Part shown: positions 1-7,917 of the stretch, in pieces | Numbering within the stretch: position 1 is the first letter of the stretch | Layout: each line of letters begins with the position of its first letter | Source of the DNA: Tabrizicola oligotrophica | Lineage (GTDB): Bacteria; Pseudomonadota; Alphaproteobacteria; Rhodobacterales; Rhodobacteraceae | Length of the DNA: 64,000 nucleotides | Assembly (NCBI RefSeq): GCF_011008935.1 | Contig: NZ_JAAIVJ010000007.1 | Coordinates: 62,001-126,000, forward strand | Reading direction: 5' to 3' | The notes under the pieces: generated by a model | What the model was told of the DNA's origin: nothing | Database searches by the model: none | What the model saw: the letters and a program-made list of their open reading frames with translations, nothing else | Program-made: the position numbers and the translations under genes

Positions 1-1
1 C

Positions 2-826
2 GTGGTGCCCGCACGCAGTCGGATCGGCGGCACGCTGACCGCTCTGGACGTGACTGAAGGGTCCGAGGCCAAGGCCGGGCAGGTGATCGCCCGCATCACG
101 GACCCCAAGCTCATGTCGCAGCTTGCCGCGGCCGAGGCGCGGATCGCTTCGGCGCAATCGCAGTTGCAGAACGCCGAGACGGAGTTGGCGCGCAATGAGG
201 AGCTGCTGGCCAAGGGTGCGACAACGGTGCAGCGCGTCGATCAGGTGCGCACGACAGTCGAAGTTGCCCGCAATGCCGTGGCCGAGGCGGAGGCGGCGCG
301 GCAGGTGACGGTGACGTTGATCGAGGATGGCAACGTACTGGCACCGGCGGAGGGGAGGGTGTTGTCGGTCCCGGTCCGGTTGGGCGCGGTGGTCATGCCG
401 GGTGAGGCGGTGGCAACCATCACCGGCGGCGGCGTGTTCCTGCGGCTGGCGATCCCGGAACGGCACGCCTCGGACCTTGCGGTCGGGGCCGCGGTGGACG
501 TCGACGGCGGCGCGGGAGCCATCGAAAAGATCTACCCGCAGATCGAACAGGGCCGGGTCATCGTCGATGTGGCGGTAGAAGGTCTGTCGGACAGCTTCAT
601 CGGCCAGCGGGTTCTGGTGCGGGTTCCGGTCGCGGCCCGGCAGGTGCTGGCTGTGCCGGCGGCGGCCATCGAACAGCGGGCCGGGCTTGATCTGGTGACG
701 ATCCGGACAGCCGGGGGCGAAGCCGAGGTTGCGGTGATTCCGGGGGCCGAGGTGGCTGGGCCTGATGGCGCGCTACGCGAAATTCTCACCGGTCTGCGCG
801 CCGGGGATGCGGTGATCGTCCCATGA
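2..826 (+). CDS. RND efflux periplasmic adaptor (HlyD/AcrA family), 5'-truncated
   Basis: Membrane-fusion subunit that would link the inner-membrane RND pump encoded next to an outer-membrane channel. The visible 274 residues begin in the first lipoyl half-motif (IGGTLTALDVTEGSEAKAGQ), run through a coiled-coil hairpin rich in Ala, Glu and Arg (about residues 35-100), return through the second lipoyl half (VLAPAEGRVLSVPVRLGAVV) and end in beta-barrel and membrane-proximal domains. Family members usually have 350-400 residues with an N-terminal signal or anchor, so the true start lies before the window and the apparent GTG at position 2 is not it. The stop overlaps the pump start (ATGA), which indicates an operon. 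The substrate cannot be told from sequence. Confidence 0.9.
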   Translation: MVPARSRIGGTLTALDVTEGSEAKAGQVIARITDPKLMSQLAAAEARIASAQSQLQNAETELARNEELLAKGATTVQRVDQVRTTVEVARNAVAEAEAARQVTVTLIEDGNVLAPAEGRVLSVPVRLGAVVMPGEAVATITGGGVFLRLAIPERHASDLAVGAAVDVDGGAGAIEKIYPQIEQGRVIVDVAVEGLSDSFIGQRVLVRVPVAARQVLAVPAAAIEQRAGLDLVTIRTAGGEAEVAVIPGAEVAGPDGALREILTGLRAGDAVIVP

Positions 827-3800
827 GTGCCCCGGAAAAGAAGGCCCCCGAGACTGCTGACGCGCTGAAGGCAAGCGGCATTGCCGGGACGCTGACGCGC
901 GCCTTCATAACCAGCCCGTTGACGCCGCTGTTCCTGCTGGCGGCGCTGGTGCTTGGCCTTGTCGCCCTTGTCACCCTGCCGCGCGAGGAAGAACCGCAAA
1001 TCTCGGTGCCGATGGTGGACATCCACCTGCGCGCCGATGGGCTGCGGGCCGAGGATGCCGTCAAGCTGGTGACGGAACCGCTGGAAACCATCGTGAAGTC
1101 GATCCCCGGCGTCGAGCATGTCTATTCCCAGACCCGCGACGATGGCGCGATGGTTACGGCACGGTTCGTCGTCGGCACCTCGGGCGATGCGGCCATTCTG
1201 CGCGTGCATGAGAAGGTGCGGGCCAACATGGACCGCATTCCCGATGGCATTCCCGAACCCCTGATCGTCGGGCGCGGCATTGACGACGTGGCGATCATGG
1301 TCGTCACGCTGTCGCCCAAGCCCGAGGTGGCCGACCGCTGGTCCTCTGCCGAATTGACGCGCGTGGCGCGCGAGGTGCAGGTCGAGGTCGCGGCGCTGCC
1401 CGATATCGGCCTGACCTATCTGGTCGGCGAGCAGCCCGAAGAAATCCGCATCTCGCCCGACCCGGAGCGACTGGCGCAGGCGGGCCTGACGCTGCAGGCG
1501 CTGGCCGGCAAAGTCGAGGGCGCGAACAAGGCCTTTGCCCTTGGCACCATCCGCCAAGACGGCAAGCAGATTGATCTGGCCGCCGGGGAAACCCTGCAAA
1601 GCCTTGACCAGATTGCCAATCTGCTGGTCACCACCCGCGACGGCCGCCCGGTCTACGTCCGCGATGTGGCGACCGTCAGCCTCAAGACAGACCCGCGCGA
1701 GAACCGGGTTTTCACCATGGCGCGCGAGGGCGAGGCGTTCCAAGGTCGGCTCCCCGCCGTTTCGCTGGCCGTGGCCAAGCGCCCCGGCGCCAACGCGGTG
1801 ACAATTGCCGAGGAAATCCGTCACGCCATCGCGGGGCTGGAAGGCCGTATCATTCCCGAGGGCCTGAACGTCGAATTCACCCGCGATTATGGCGAAAGCG
1901 CCAATGAAAAGGCCAACGAGCTTCTGTTCCATCTCGCGCTTGCCACGCTGTCCATCGTGGCGCTGGTCTGGGTTGCCATCGGCTGGCGCGAGGCGCTGGT
2001 GGTGGCCATCGTCATTCCGGTGACGATCCTTCTCACCCTCTTTGCCGCGCGGATCATGGGCTATACGCTGAACCGCGTCAGCCTGTTCGCGCTGATCTTT
2101 TCCATCGGCATTCTGGTCGATGACGCCATTGTGGTGATCGAGAACATCGCTCGGCACTGGGCGATGAAGGATGGGCGCTCGCGCACGCAGGCGGCAATCG
2201 ACGCTGTGTCCGAGGTCGGCAACCCCACTATCGTCGCCACGCTGACCGTGGTTGCGGCGCTGCTGCCGATGCTGTTCGTTTCCGGCATGATGGGGCCCTA
2301 TATGAGCCCGATCCCGGCCAATGCCAGCGCGGCCATGGTGTTTTCGTTCTTCGTTGCCGTCATGGTCACGCCCTGGCTGATGATGAAGTTTGGCAAGAGC
2401 CATGGCGCGGGCGACGATCTGGCCGAGCATGAGGCCTCGGATGGCGGCGCGCTGGGCCGGGCCTATCGCCGGGTCGCCCGCCCGATCCTGTCTTCTCGCC
2501 GCAACGCCAACCGCTTTCTTCTGGCGGTGACGGCGACGACGGTGCTGTCGATGGGGCTGTTCTACACTAAGTCGGTGACGGTCAAGCTTCTGCCCTTTGA
2601 CAACAAATCCGAACTTGCCGTGGTGCTGGACATGCCGCGCGGTTCTTCAGTCGAGGAAACCGACCGGGTGCTGACCCAGATCGCCACGGCGCTGGAGCCG
2701 GTGGAGGAGATCATCTCGGTGCAATCCCATGCCGGCACCGGGGCGCCCTTCAACTTCAACGGGTTGGTGCGGCACTATTATCTGCGGAACGAGCCGCGCT
2801 ATGGTGACCTGCAGGTGAATCTGTCGCCCAAGGGCGAGCGGAACCGCGAAAGCCACAAGATCGCGCTGGACCTGCGGGCGCGGGTGCTGGCGCTGGACCT
2901 GCCCGAGGGGGCTGTCGTCAAGGTGGTGGAACCGCCGCCCGGCCCGCCGGTCATGGCGACCCTGCTGGCCGAGGTCTACGGGCCGGACGCCGAAACCCGC
3001 CGCGCGGTGGCGGGGAAGCTGCGCGAGATCTTCGCCTCCATCCCCTATATCGTCGATGTGGATGACAGTTTCGGCGTGCCGGCCGCGCGTCAGAGGCTGG
3101 TGCTGAACGACGCCAATCTTGACTTCCACAAGGTCGAGCAGGGCGATGTGTTCCAGACCATCGGCATGCTTTATGGTGGTACGACGGTGGGCTATTCGCA
3201 CCGCTCCGAAGGCCGCCAGCCGCTGCCGATCCGGCTGGCCCCCGACAAGGCCGACATGGTGCTGGACGAACGCGCGCTGTCGACGCCGATTCCGGCGAAC
3301 CTGCTGCCGGGGGATCGGTCGGTGGTGGAGCTGGGCGATGTAGTGGAGATCCGGACCGAGATGCAGTCGCATCCGATCTTTCGCCACAACGGCCGGGCGG
3401 CCGAAATGGTGACGGCGGAGCTCGCGGGCGATTACGAAGCGCCGCTTTACGGCATCATTGCCGTCGACCGCGCCATCGAGGAAATGGATTGGGGCACCCT
3501 GCCCAAACCCGAAATCAGCATGCATGGCGTGCCCGAGGATCAGTCGGCGCCGACCGTCCTGTGGGATGGGGAATGGGAAGTGACCTGGGTCACGTTCCGC
3601 GACATGGGGGCGGCCTTTGGCGTGGCTTTGCTGGGTATCTATATCCTTGTGGTGGCGCAGTTCGGCAGCTTCAAGCTGCCGCTGGTGATCCTCACGCCGG
3701 TGCCGCTGACCTTCATCGGCATCATGCTCGGGCACTGGATGTTCGGCGCACCATTTTCGGCCACCTCGATGATCGGCTTCATCGCGCTGGCGGGGATCAT

Positions 3801-4077
3801 CGTGCGCAACTCGATCCTGCTGGTCGATTTCATCCTGCATGCCCGCAAACCCGGCGTGCCGCTGATCGAAGTGCTGCTGGAGGCCGGGGCGATTCGCTTC
3901 AAGCCGATCCTGCTGACGGCGCTGGCGGCGATCATCGGGGCGATCACCATCCTGACCGACCCGATCTTCCAGGGTCTGGCGATCAGCCTGCTGTTCGGCC
4001 TGGCCTCGTCGACCCTGCTGACGGTGCTTGTGATTCCAGCGATTTACATCCGGGGTGACAAGCCGGGCAAAGCCTGA
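823..4077 (+). CDS. RND efflux pump permease (AcrB/AcrD/AcrF family)
   Basis: Proton-driven inner-membrane exporter of 1084 residues, the usual RND length. TM1 lies at about residues 28-50, followed by the porter-entry motif PREEEPQISVP. The central helices carry an Asp pair in GILVDDAIVVIEN (about 433-434), the position of the proton-relay aspartates, and the second TM block near the C-terminus contains GFIALAGIIVRNSILLVDF. Two large periplasmic loops separate the TM blocks. The start overlaps the adaptor gene by 4 bases, and a hairpin 4 bases after the stop closes the unit. It resembles the subgroup with PREE and short TM1 found in many proteobacteria; the drug or metabolite exported is unknown. 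Confidence 0.95.
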   Translation: MSAPEKKAPETADALKASGIAGTLTRAFITSPLTPLFLLAALVLGLVALVTLPREEEPQISVPMVDIHLRADGLRAEDAVKLVTEPLETIVKSIPGVEHVYSQTRDDGAMVTARFVVGTSGDAAILRVHEKVRANMDRIPDGIPEPLIVGRGIDDVAIMVVTLSPKPEVADRWSSAELTRVAREVQVEVAALPDIGLTYLVGEQPEEIRISPDPERLAQAGLTLQALAGKVEGANKAFALGTIRQDGKQIDLAAGETLQSLDQIANLLVTTRDGRPVYVRDVATVSLKTDPRENRVFTMAREGEAFQGRLPAVSLAVAKRPGANAVTIAEEIRHAIAGLEGRIIPEGLNVEFTRDYGESANEKANELLFHLALATLSIVALVWVAIGWREALVVAIVIPVTILLTLFAARIMGYTLNRVSLFALIFSIGILVDDAIVVIENIARHWAMKDGRSRTQAAIDAVSEVGNPTIVATLTVVAALLPMLFVSGMMGPYMSPIPANASAAMVFSFFVAVMVTPWLMMKFGKSHGAGDDLAEHEASDGGALGRAYRRVARPILSSRRNANRFLLAVTATTVLSMGLFYTKSVTVKLLPFDNKSELAVVLDMPRGSSVEETDRVLTQIATALEPVEEIISVQSHAGTGAPFNFNGLVRHYYLRNEPRYGDLQVNLSPKGERNRESHKIALDLRARVLALDLPEGAVVKVVEPPPGPPVMATLLAEVYGPDAETRRAVAGKLREIFASIPYIVDVDDSFGVPAARQRLVLNDANLDFHKVEQGDVFQTIGMLYGGTTVGYSHRSEGRQPLPIRLAPDKADMVLDERALSTPIPANLLPGDRSVVELGDVVEIRTEMQSHPIFRHNGRAAEMVTAELAGDYEAPLYGIIAVDRAIEEMDWGTLPKPEISMHGVPEDQSAPTVLWDGEWEVTWVTFRDMGAAFGVALLGIYILVVAQFGSFKLPLVILTPVPLTFIGIMLGHWMFGAPFSATSMIGFIALAGIIVRNSILLVDFILHARKPGVPLIEVLLEAGAIRFKPILLTALAAIIGAITILTDPIFQGLAISLLFGLASSTLLTVLVIPAIYIRGDKPGKA

Positions 4078-4081
4078 GCAA

Positions 4082-4105
4082 GAAGGCCACCTTCGGGTGG
4101 TCTTC
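4082..4105 (+). terminator. Hairpin terminator after the RND operon
   Basis: A 10-bp stem (GAAGGCCACC with GGTGGTCTTC, one G-T pair) closes a TTCG tetraloop directly after the pump stop codon. Only a weak pyrimidine tract (CTTCCTTC region) follows, so its strength is uncertain. It separates the efflux operon from the VOC/monooxygenase operon. Confidence 0.6.
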
Positions 4106-4117
4106 CTTCACCCAGAT

Positions 4118-4133
4118 CGTTGCAAATGAAATG
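4118..4133. promoter_or_regulatory. Imperfect copy of the palindrome at 4175-4190
   Basis: CGTTGCAAATGAAATG matches the perfect palindrome downstream at 13 of 16 positions, with 57 bp between centres. It could be a second operator for the same regulator. It lies in the 128-bp gap before the VOC gene, where its promoter must be. Confidence 0.35.
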
Positions 4134-4174
4134 ACTTGATTTGTTAAGTGTCTCGTGGCACCGTCGCGACACAT

Positions 4175-4190
4175 CGTTGCATATGCAACG
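4175..4190. promoter_or_regulatory. Perfect 16-bp palindromic operator candidate
   Basis: CGTTGCATATGCAACG is a perfect inverted repeat ending 15 bases before the VOC start codon and just before its ribosome-binding site. Palindromes with a TTGCATATGCAA-like core are typical binding sites of winged-helix regulators such as the MarR family. No matching regulator gene is in the window, so the binding protein is unknown. Confidence 0.55.
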
Positions 4191-4205
4191 AATTTGGAGG
4201 ATGCC

Positions 4206-4748
4206 ATGAAGATCGAGAAAATCCACCACGTCGCCTATCGCTGCAAGGACGCGAAGGAGACGGTCGAGTTCTATACCAAGATGCTGAACATGGATTTCGT
4301 GCTGGCCATCGCCGAAGATCATGTGCCCTCCACCCACGAACCCGACCCCTACATGCACCTCTTCCTCGATGCCGGGAACGGCAACGTGCTGGCCTTCTTC
4401 GAGCTGCCGACCAAGCCCGAGATGGGGCGCGACCCGAACACGCCGAAATGGGTGCAGCACATCGCCTTCAAGGTGAAGGACCGCGCTACGCTTCTGGAGT
4501 TCAAGGCGCATTTGGAAAAGAACGGCGTCGAGGTGCTGGGCGTCACCGACCATTCGATCTTCCACTCGATCTATTTCTTCGATCCGAACGGCCACCGGGT
4601 GGAACTGGCCTGCCCGGACCCGGACGAGGAGGCGCTGCTGGCCAGGCTCGATTCGGTGAAATGGGACATGCTGGACGAATGGAGCCGCACCAAGAAGGCG
4701 CCTCAGCACGCCGCCTGGCTGCACGCCAAAGAGCTGCAGAAGCACTGA
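4206..4748 (+). CDS. VOC (glyoxalase/extradiol dioxygenase) family protein
   Basis: 180-residue metal-dependent VOC-fold protein. The start ATG at 4206 has GGAGG five bases upstream; an earlier in-frame start at 4155 would run through the palindrome and has no ribosome site. Two beta-alpha-beta-beta-beta modules are visible: the first opens with KIHHVAYRCKD, the second with WVQHIAFKVKD and ends with DPNGHRVELACPDP, supplying His and Glu at the usual metal-ligand positions. It is first in a three-gene operon with a FAD aromatic hydroxylase and a DUF2783-like protein, so a role in aromatic or related catabolism is reasonable. Substrate and reaction are not determined by the sequence. Confidence 0.85.
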   Translation: MKIEKIHHVAYRCKDAKETVEFYTKMLNMDFVLAIAEDHVPSTHEPDPYMHLFLDAGNGNVLAFFELPTKPEMGRDPNTPKWVQHIAFKVKDRATLLEFKAHLEKNGVEVLGVTDHSIFHSIYFFDPNGHRVELACPDPDEEALLARLDSVKWDMLDEWSRTKKAPQHAAWLHAKELQKH

Positions 4749-4757
4749 GGGCCGGCG

Positions 4758-6362
4758 ATGTTCAGCACCTATGACGCGCCAGTCTATCCCTATGTGCAAT
4801 CGGCCGAACAGGCCACTGGCCAGCCCGCCCGCCACAAGGTCGTGGTCATCGGCGCCGGGCCGGTCGGCCTGACCGCCGCGCTGGACCTTGCCGCGCGGGG
4901 CGTGCCCGTGGTGGTGGTGGACGACAACAACACCGTGTCGGTCGGCAGCCGCGCCGTCTGTTACGCCAAGCGGCCGCTGGAAATCTGGGACCGGCTCGGC
5001 GTCGCCGACCGGATGATCGCCAAGGGCGTCGAATGGAAGCTGGGCAAGGTGTTCTTCGGCGACCGGCAGGTTTACCAGTTCGACCTTCTGCCCGAGGGCG
5101 GCCACAAGTGCCCGGCCTTCATCAATCTTCAGCAATATTACCTTGAAGACTACATGGTCGAGGCGGCGGCGAAAAACCCGCTGATCGACATCCGCTGGAA
5201 GCACAAGCTTCTGTCGCTGCGGCAAGAGGCCGATCACGCGATGCTGACGGTGGAAACTCCCGACGGGGTGTTCGTGACCGAGGCCGATTGGGTGATCGCC
5301 TGTGACGGCGCCAATTCCGACACCCGCCGCATGGTGGGAGCCGAGTTCACCGGCCAGTTCTTTCAGGACCGATTCCTGATCGCCGATATCGTGATGAAGG
5401 CCGATTTCCCGACCGAACGCTGGTTCTGGTTCGACCCGCCCTTCCACCGCAACCAGTCAGCCCTTCTGCACAAGCAATCCGACAATGTCTGGCGGCTGGA
5501 TTTCCAGCTGGGCTGGGATGCCGATCCCGAGGTGGAAAAGCGCGAGGAAAACATCATCCCGCGCGTCAAGGCCATGCTGCCGGGCGTGGAGTTCGAGCTG
5601 GAATGGGCCAGCGTTTACCAATTCGCCTGCCGCCGCATCGACCAGTTCCGCCACGGCCGGGTGATCTTTGCCGGCGACGCGGCGCATCAGGTCTCTCCCT
5701 TTGGCGCGCGGGGGGCGAATACCGGAGTGCAGGACATCGACAATCTGTCGTGGAAACTGGCAGCGGTGCTGGCCGGCGACGCGGACAAGGCGCTGATCGA
5801 CAGCTATCACGATGAGCGCGCCTTCGCTGCCGACGACAACATCCTCAATTCCACCCGCTCGACCGATTTCATCACGCCGAAGAACGCGGCGTCGAAGCGG
5901 TTCCGCAACGCGGTTCTGGATCTGGCCGAAAGGGCCAGCTTTGCCCGACCGCTGGTGAACTCGGGCCGTCTGTCGACGCCGACGCCCTATGTGCAGTCCA
6001 CGCTCAACACACCCGACGCCGGCATCTGGCACAGCAAGATGACCCCCGGCACGGTGTGCAGCGATGCGCCGGTGATGGTGGCGGGCCAGCCCGGCTGGTT
6101 CCTGCGCCAGATCGGAAAGAGCTTTACCCTGCTCGATTTCGGCACGCAGGCAGAGGCGGTTTCGGTGGGAGGGACCACTGCCAAGGTCCTGCGGGTGGGA
6201 GAAGATCTGGAAGATACCGAACGGTTGCTTGTAAAGCGCTATGACGCCCAGCCCGGCACGGTCTATCTGATCCGCCCCGACCAGCACGTCGCCGCGCGCT
6301 GGCGGTCCTTCAACCCGGTCGAGGTGCAGGCCGCACTTGCCCGCGCCCTTGCGAAAGGCTGA
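4758..6362 (+). CDS. FAD-dependent aromatic monooxygenase-like protein
   Basis: 534-residue flavoprotein of the p-hydroxybenzoate hydroxylase/PheA/MhpA class. The Rossmann motif GAGPVG is at residues 32-37, the DG motif is in VIACDGANSD (about 180), and the second FAD motif is in FAGDAAHQVSPFGARG (about 303-318), followed by NTGVQDIDNLSWKLA. The C-terminal 150 residues form the variable thioredoxin-like region of this class. Such enzymes use NAD(P)H and O2 to hydroxylate phenolic rings. It begins 9 bases after the VOC gene and is followed 4 bases later by a DUF2783-like gene, so the three are co-transcribed. MhpA-like annotation is possible, but the substrate is not inferable. Confidence 0.88.
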   Translation: MFSTYDAPVYPYVQSAEQATGQPARHKVVVIGAGPVGLTAALDLAARGVPVVVVDDNNTVSVGSRAVCYAKRPLEIWDRLGVADRMIAKGVEWKLGKVFFGDRQVYQFDLLPEGGHKCPAFINLQQYYLEDYMVEAAAKNPLIDIRWKHKLLSLRQEADHAMLTVETPDGVFVTEADWVIACDGANSDTRRMVGAEFTGQFFQDRFLIADIVMKADFPTERWFWFDPPFHRNQSALLHKQSDNVWRLDFQLGWDADPEVEKREENIIPRVKAMLPGVEFELEWASVYQFACRRIDQFRHGRVIFAGDAAHQVSPFGARGANTGVQDIDNLSWKLAAVLAGDADKALIDSYHDERAFAADDNILNSTRSTDFITPKNAASKRFRNAVLDLAERASFARPLVNSGRLSTPTPYVQSTLNTPDAGIWHSKMTPGTVCSDAPVMVAGQPGWFLRQIGKSFTLLDFGTQAEAVSVGGTTAKVLRVGEDLEDTERLLVKRYDAQPGTVYLIRPDQHVAARWRSFNPVEVQAALARALAKG

Positions 6363-6366
6363 TGCC

Positions 6367-6552
6367 ATGACATTGATTCTGAAACCAAATATCCCGGACC
6401 CGGATGGATTCTATCAGGACTTGACCGACACCCAGCGTGATCTGGATGAAGCGAGCGCCAGCGATATGAACGCCCGTTTGGTTTTGATCCTGGCAAACCA
6501 TATCGGCGACCGGAAGATCTTGGCCGAAGCACTGGCGCTGGCCGCGCTCTAG
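6367..6552 (+). CDS. Small DUF2783-like protein
   Basis: 61-residue acidic protein, predicted mostly alpha-helical (conserved-looking stretch MNARLVLILANHIGDR). From memory it matches the small DUF2783 proteins that sit beside FAD-dependent oxidoreductases in proteobacterial aromatic-catabolism operons. It starts 4 bases after the monooxygenase stop. The apparent upstream extension to 6337 lies inside the monooxygenase and is not used. Function is unknown; it may be an accessory subunit of the flavoprotein. The stop codon (6550-6552) is 1 base from the stop of the convergent regulator gene. Confidence 0.75.
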   Translation: MTLILKPNIPDPDGFYQDLTDTQRDLDEASASDMNARLVLILANHIGDRKILAEALALAAL

Positions 6553-6553
6553 G

Positions 6554-7606
6554 TCAATGGCGGATCGTGTCACCCGGTTGCAGCGTCGGGAAAAGCTCGA
6601 TCACCTCGCCACCAACGACACCCAGATGCGGCTTGCCGGCGATGATTTCGGCGGCGCGACGGCCGATTTCCAACCGGCAGGCGTCCATCGTCGCCAGCCG
6701 GCGCGGCAGGCCGTCCAGCAACTCGACGCCGTTGAACCCGGCCAGGCCGATCTTGCCGGGCACATCCAGCCCCTTTTCCAGACAGTACAATAGCCCGCCT
6801 GCGCCGATCATGTCATTGGAATAATAGAGAAAATCGACATCAGGGTTGCGCGCCAGAACCGCCTCGGTCATCTCGCGGCCCTTCAGCAGCGCCGAGCCAC
6901 CCGAATAGAACTCGCGGTCGGCCAACGCCAGCCCGGCCTTGGCCAGCGCTTCCTCAAAGCCCTCAAGCCGCTTGCGGGCTCGGTGATCGTTCGGCATCTG
7001 CGTGCCCAGAAAGGCGATCCGCCGATAGCCGGCGGCGATGATCGCTTCGGCCATCTGGCGCCCGGCGCGGCGGTGCGAAATGCCTACCGCGCTGTCTACC
7101 GGAGTGCCGTCGATATCCATGATCTCGACGATCGGTACCCCCGCCTGCGCCAGCATGGCCTGCGCGGCCTCGGAATGTTCCAATCCGGCCACGATCAGCC
7201 CGGTCGGCCGCCAGGAGAGCATTTCGTAGATCACCGCCTCTTCGCGGTCGGGCGAGTAATTGGTGACACCGACAACGGGTTGCAGCCCGGTATCTTCCAG
7301 AACCTCGGAAATCCCGGTCATCACTTCGGGAAACACCATGTTCGACAGCGACGGGATCACCACACCCACAAGGTTCACCCGCTGGCTGGCCAAGGCGCCG
7401 GCGATCTTGTTCGGCACATAGCCAAGCGTACGCGCCGCCTGCAAGACCCGCTCGCGGGTGGCCTCCGACACATCGCCCCGATTTCGCAGCACGCGGCTGA
7501 CCGTCATTTCACTGACACCCGAGGCCTCGGACACATCGCGAAGGGTCAGGGTGCGGCGCGGGTCTTGGGCGGAGGTGTTGGACAATTTGGCAGCCCCGAA
7601 AGTCAT
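6554..7606 (-). CDS. LacI-family transcriptional regulator, gluconate GntR-like
   Basis: 350-residue repressor. Residues about 19-70 form the LacI helix-turn-helix and hinge (LTLRDVSEASGVSEMTVSRV, then LGYVPNKIAGALASQR), followed by a periplasmic-binding-protein-like effector domain. Wording of the effector domain (GVVIPSLSNMVFPEV, EMLSWRPTGLIV, GVPIVEIMD) closely recalls Escherichia coli GntR, which senses gluconate. No sugar-acid genes are adjacent, so targets are elsewhere. Two related operator-like sites lie directly upstream and suggest autoregulation. The gene converges on the DUF2783-like gene. Confidence 0.88.
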   Translation of the reverse strand: MTFGAAKLSNTSAQDPRRTLTLRDVSEASGVSEMTVSRVLRNRGDVSEATRERVLQAARTLGYVPNKIAGALASQRVNLVGVVIPSLSNMVFPEVMTGISEVLEDTGLQPVVGVTNYSPDREEAVIYEMLSWRPTGLIVAGLEHSEAAQAMLAQAGVPIVEIMDIDGTPVDSAVGISHRRAGRQMAEAIIAAGYRRIAFLGTQMPNDHRARKRLEGFEEALAKAGLALADREFYSGGSALLKGREMTEAVLARNPDVDFLYYSNDMIGAGGLLYCLEKGLDVPGKIGLAGFNGVELLDGLPRRLATMDACRLEIGRRAAEIIAGKPHLGVVGGEVIELFPTLQPGDTIRH

Positions 7607-7616
7607 CTTTCTTCTT

Positions 7617-7628
7617 GTTAGCGTTAAA
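7617..7628. promoter_or_regulatory. Proximal LacI-type operator, imperfect
   Basis: GTTAGCGTTAAA, 11 bases upstream of the regulator start codon, resembles the perfect site at 7662-7673 (10 of 12 positions). The position would block transcription or translation initiation of the regulator gene. Centre-to-centre distance to the second site is 45 bp, allowing a loop or tetramer contact. Confidence 0.5.
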
Positions 7629-7661
7629 TGAGCCCTTCTCCAAGGGCGGAAAACAAGATAA

Positions 7662-7673
7662 GTTAGCGCTAAC
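7662..7673. promoter_or_regulatory. Distal LacI-type operator, perfect palindrome
   Basis: GTTAGCGCTAAC is a perfect 12-bp palindrome with the central CG expected of LacI-family operators. It lies 56 bases upstream of the regulator start, in the only promoter region available to that gene. Confidence 0.6.
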
Positions 7674-7732
7674 AGTCGAAAGATTCAAACTCCCTCGTGT
7701 CCTGCAAGCTCTCAAACGGATACGGCGGACCA

Positions 7733-7762
7733 TGGGGGGCGGAGGGCCAAGGCCGCCCCCCA
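7733..7762. other. Strong GC-rich hairpin between regulator and tRNA
   Basis: A 10-bp stem (TGGGGGGCGG with CCGCCCCCCA) encloses a 10-base loop and is followed on the plus strand by ATCATTTT. It has the form of a plus-strand terminator, but no plus-strand gene precedes it. It may insulate the tRNA gene from antisense read-through, or be a relic. Confidence 0.4.
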
Positions 7763-7820
7763 ATCATTTTCCGCGCGCCCGGTTGCCTTCCGGCGCATTT
7801 CCGCGCAAAAACAGCCTGCG

Positions 7821-7896
7821 GGCCCCGTAGCTCAACGGATAGAGCGTCCCCCTCCTAAGGGGAAGGTTGCAGGTTCAAGTCCTGCCGGGGTCGCCA
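7821..7896 (+). tRNA. tRNA-Arg (anticodon CCT)
   Basis: Complete cloverleaf of 76 nt with encoded CCA. The acceptor stem GGCCCCG pairs with CGGGGTC (one G-T), the D stem is GCTC/GAGC, the anticodon stem TCCCC/GGGGA encloses the loop CTCCTAA with anticodon CCT at 34-36, and the T stem GCAGG/CCTGC encloses TTCAAGT. It reads AGG arginine codons. The next gene starts 22 bases downstream. Confidence 0.97.
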
Positions 7897-7917
7897 GCCC
7901 TGACCCCGAGGCCCGAG

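Noticed and set aside
532-2430. 632-residue open frame on the minus strand across the RND genes
   Set aside because: Low-complexity His/Arg/Gly text with no domain; it is the antisense shadow of the pump gene in GC-rich DNA.
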